Virus record (IMG/VR): IMGVR_UViG_3300033153_009691
Coordinates: 1 to 23,922 of that record
Source: a virus
Reading direction: 5' to 3' (one strand)
DNA length: 23,922 nucleotides
Within the stretch, counting starts at the first letter, position 1. The number at the start of each line of letters is the position of its first letter. Made by a program: the position numbers and the translations under genes. Under the pieces are notes generated by a model. The model saw only the letters and a list, made by a program, of their open reading frames with translations, searched no databases and was not told the origin of the DNA. Below are positions 21,676-23,922 of the stretch, piece after piece.

Positions 21676-22371
21676 ATGCAATATTCAGACCTTCGCAGTG
21701 ACGTTTATTTCTTATGTAATACAACATCAGCGTCATATGCTACCGCAGATGTCTTGCGGAATATAAATAGGGCATACAATGAGGTAACATATATAATATG
21801 GGATTCACAAGATGCCTGGCGTTTTGATGACCGCAATAACACAGATTTACCATATTTTAGAAAGGATTTAACTCACGGTATCCAAGATTATACAATACCA
21901 TCTACCTTGCAAAAAATAGAACGTATTGAGGTATTGGATAATAATAATAATTGGTGCAGAATTAATCCGTTTGACGACCCAGATGTGGAATCGGCTCTAC
22001 CAGAATATCTTGAAGTGTCTAATTTACCGATAAAATATACATTACAAGGTAATCTTATATCTTTGTATCCACCACCATCATCAGCTCACGTGACCACTAC
22101 TAGTGGTCTTGCTTTTTATGGTTCAAGAGATGTTACGGAGTTTGTGGGTACCGTAGCAACAGCAGTACCTGGTTTTGCTAAACAATTTCATAGAATTCTT
22201 TCTTATTCTGCGGCAATAGATTTTGAACAAGACCCGCAAAAAGTACAACAATTTCTTAGAGATAAAGAACAACTTATTAAAGGATTAAAAAGATTTTATG
22301 GTAAACGACACATAGAAAGACCAAGCAGAATACGTTCAAGGGATAAAAAATTTAGACGTAAATATCTATAA
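21676..22371 (+). CDS. Head-tail adaptor / connector protein
   Basis: A 231-residue protein. The N-terminal half is helical with YATADVLRNINRAYNEVTYI, a pattern seen in gp4/gp6-type adaptors that bind the portal ring. A middle beta region (YTIPSTLQKIERIEVLDNNN) includes the membrane-free strands of these proteins, and the last 40 residues are helical and very basic (GLKRFYGKRHIERPSRIRSR). It is the first structural gene after the glycan block, so the normal head-to-tail order is interrupted only by that block. The start context is TATAATAT before ATG; the stop overlaps the next start (TAATG). Confidence 0.65.
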   Translation: MQYSDLRSDVYFLCNTTSASYATADVLRNINRAYNEVTYIIWDSQDAWRFDDRNNTDLPYFRKDLTHGIQDYTIPSTLQKIERIEVLDNNNNWCRINPFDDPDVESALPEYLEVSNLPIKYTLQGNLISLYPPPSSAHVTTTSGLAFYGSRDVTEFVGTVATAVPGFAKQFHRILSYSAAIDFEQDPQKVQQFLRDKEQLIKGLKRFYGKRHIERPSRIRSRDKKFRRKYL

Positions 22372-23246
22372 TGACCAAAGAACAGGTTAAACAAATTAAA
22401 AAGATAATCGATAAGTTGGAGGATGAGGAAAATACAATATTCACCACTGAAGAATATCAGAAGGTTCTTTTAGAGGTTTTAAAAAGACAGGGGTTTACAC
22501 TTAAAGAATTTAATGAAGCGAATAAAGAAAAATCAATACCTAATGTTTTACTTCAGGGAGAAGAATTAAAAAAAGATGTAAAAATAATAATTGATGACAT
22601 AATAAAGCCAATCAATGAAGCGATTACCAAATTACAAACTAAAAAAATAAAGTATCAAGAATTATTAGGGTTGCCCCATATTCCCACTATAAATGAAATA
22701 CAAGCATTGATACCGCCAATATTAACAAAAGATGATGTATTGGCTATGATACCAGAATTGCCAAAACCAAAAGAGCATCCGCAAACTATTAAGGATTTAA
22801 ATGAAGCCAAAAAAGAAAGAGATGAATTATGGAAAGCAATGGATAAATTAGATAAGAAAAAACTTAAACTTAAAATTAAGAAACGAGATTTATCAGATTT
22901 TGTTAAAAGAACTGATTTGAATGCCTTTGTTCAAACAGAAGAAGTGCATAAATTACAACAGAATTTAAAGAAACTAATAACAGAAGCAGCTGCTCCCGCA
23001 TTATTTAGAATAGATAATTTGATGACCAAATTAAGTGCTCAACCCGTTGATTTAAGCGTTCAATGTGATGGTAGTAATAAAACATTTGATACTCCCTCTG
23101 ATATACAAAGTATTCTTTGGGTTTATCTTAATGGTGGTTTTTTGGCTGAAGGAAATGAATTTACCAGAACTGGCCCAAGAACCATTACCTTAACTTTTGC
23201 GCCTAATTCAGGCGAAGAACTTTGGATTAAATATATATCGGCATAA
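22371..23246 (+). CDS. Coiled-coil virion protein with C-terminal beta domain
   Basis: A 291-residue protein. Residues 1-200 are almost wholly helical and charged, including LNEAKKERDELWKAMDKLDK, a strong coiled coil. The last 70 residues switch to a beta-rich domain: VQCDGSNKTFDTPSDIQSIL, VYLNGGFLAEGNEFTRTGPR and ITLTFAPNSGEELWIKYIS, a motif typical of small phage fibre or tail-tip domains. It is probably a trimeric tail-fibre or tail component. It overlaps the adaptor by one base and ends three bases before the fibre-like gene. Confidence 0.6.
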   Translation: MTKEQVKQIKKIIDKLEDEENTIFTTEEYQKVLLEVLKRQGFTLKEFNEANKEKSIPNVLLQGEELKKDVKIIIDDIIKPINEAITKLQTKKIKYQELLGLPHIPTINEIQALIPPILTKDDVLAMIPELPKPKEHPQTIKDLNEAKKERDELWKAMDKLDKKKLKLKIKKRDLSDFVKRTDLNAFVQTEEVHKLQQNLKKLITEAAAPALFRIDNLMTKLSAQPVDLSVQCDGSNKTFDTPSDIQSILWVYLNGGFLAEGNEFTRTGPRTITLTFAPNSGEELWIKYISA

Positions 23247-23248
23247 AT

Positions 23249-23922
23249 ATGAAAAAAATAATAATAATAACCATTGGATTACTTTTAATCGGCAGCGCGG
23301 TTTGGATGATAAATCATCATAGAGAAGAACCCAATGGTATGGGAGGAGTAGCTGTTTATTGGAAAACATTAACTCATTTTATTCCCAGAACCGCTACAAC
23401 ATCAGATATTGGAGCAGATCAAAAAAGAGTAAGGGTGGGTTATTTTGGTAATATAAATACCGTAACCACCACTTTAAATTATATTGATTATATTTGGCCC
23501 CCTGATAATGGAGATAATTTAGAAGTATTACAAACTGATGGTTCGGGAACTCTGTCGTGGGTGGCGCAGACAGGCGGAGGCGGAGGCGGCGCGTTGGGAC
23601 AATTAGGCGAGTTGACAGATGTATCTACTTCAACCATAGGAGCTGGATATTTTATAGTTAGAAATGCAACCGATAATAGTTGGCAGTCTACAAGCACGAT
23701 TGCCGAGAGTGGCGATGGCATAATAACAGTTGACAATTTAGTAGTGGGCACCACGCTTACTATTCCCGATAATAGCGTAGATGAGGCAGATATTAACTTT
23801 TCAACTGCTTGCGCGGCAGGAAATCATTATTATTTAAATGGGAATGATTTGGCTTGTGAGGCAGATGATAATACCACCTACACGGCTTCTAATCCAGTTG
23901 CCTTAACTGGTACAGTATTTGG
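23249..23922 (+). CDS. Partial: fibre-like protein with N-terminal membrane anchor or signal
   Basis: An open frame from ATG 23249 (context CATAAAT) reaches the right edge after about 224 residues. Residues 1-20 (MKKIIIITIGLLLIGSAVWM) form a signal peptide or membrane anchor, unexpected for a virion fibre. Further on are a poly-Gly linker (GGGGGG), LGQLGELTDVSTS, and NNTTYTAS-type repeats that read like phage tail-fibre or extended beta-repeat proteins. The sequence is Thr/Asn-rich. It may be exported host-surface material encoded by the phage or a fibre with a leader. Confidence 0.65.
   Translation, partial: MKKIIIITIGLLLIGSAVWMINHHREEPNGMGGVAVYWKTLTHFIPRTATTSDIGADQKRVRVGYFGNINTVTTTLNYIDYIWPPDNGDNLEVLQTDGSGTLSWVAQTGGGGGGALGQLGELTDVSTSTIGAGYFIVRNATDNSWQSTSTIAESGDGIITVDNLVVGTTLTIPDNSVDEADINFSTACAAGNHYYLNGNDLACEADDNTTYTASNPVALTGTVF

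Noticed and set aside
23488-23754. 88-residue minus-strand ORF, Pro-rich
   Set aside because: It is the shadow of the fibre-like gene; low-complexity Thr/Gly codons on the + strand give Pro/Val on the other.
1-23922. Recoding of TGA or TAG
   Set aside because: TGA and TAG end normal-length genes at overlaps (for example TGA at 7598, 10434, 18219 and 19882), and no conserved protein is broken by in-frame stops apart from the intron.
1-23922. tRNA genes and CRISPR arrays
   Set aside because: I saw no cloverleaf with a CCA-end pattern and no regularly spaced identical repeats with unique spacers; the 13-bp and 24-bp repeats lack spacers. A covariance-model scan would be more sensitive.

Overview
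This window looks like the structural region of a double-stranded DNA tailed phage or prophage with low G+C. Nearly all genes are on the + strand, tightly packed, and often overlap by 4 to 40 bases. Recognisable virion genes run in canonical order: terminase small subunit (2966), terminase large subunit (4166), portal (5850), scaffold (7859), major capsid protein (8590), head-tail adaptor (21676), a coiled-coil tail or fibre protein (22371) and a fibre-like protein cut by the window edge (23249). TGA behaves as a normal stop, so the standard bacterial code applies. The host cannot be fixed from the sequence. Many starts lack a Shine-Dalgarno site and instead have an A/T-rich TAAATAT-like stretch directly before ATG. 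The fibre gene has a sequence style I associate with Patescibacteria/CPR contigs, but that is only an impression.

Layout: 1-2441 holds small accessory genes: the tail of a probable DNA methyltransferase, three small mosaic ORFs that share duplicated segments, an HNH (NinG-like) nuclease, a putative DNA-binding protein and a zinc-ribbon protein. 2442-2965 is a regulatory island. It has a minus-strand mini-transcript (long hairpin plus a 32-residue membrane peptide), three 13-bp repeats, a strong sigma70-type promoter and a short leader ending in a weak terminator-like hairpin. 3299-3996 is non-coding, with an 88-base G-less tract, three 24-bp iterons, a run of nine G and A/T-rich repeats; it may be an origin or packaging region. 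3997-10160 is the DNA packaging and head module. The capsid gene is interrupted by a group I intron carrying a LAGLIDADG endonuclease gene; the two exons fuse in frame.

10431-21672 is the unusual part: about 11 kb of surface-glycan genes placed between the capsid gene and the head-tail adaptor. They encode a GT4-type glycosyltransferase, a ParB/sulfiredoxin-motif protein, a B12-binding radical SAM enzyme, a sulfotransferase, a CDP-glycerol-transferase-like protein, a DUF4910/M28-like zinc hydrolase, a NeuA-like cytidylyltransferase, a NeuB-like synthase, two LicD-family transferases, PEP mutase (PepM), phosphonopyruvate decarboxylase split into two subunits, a HIGH-motif cytidylyltransferase and an RmlB-like sugar-nucleotide 4,6-dehydratase. 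PepM carries its diagnostic EDK-x5-NS motif, so the block should make carbon-phosphorus bonds.

Working model (inference): PepM and the split decarboxylase convert PEP to phosphonoacetaldehyde. That product, or a derivative made by a host transaminase or reductase, is activated with CTP by the HIGH-motif enzyme and transferred by LicD proteins to a glycan, which may also be sulfated and carry a nonulosonic-acid-like sugar. A phage-encoded route to a phosphonate-decorated glycan, embedded in the late structural operon, is the main discovery candidate. It could modify the virion itself or the infected cell surface.
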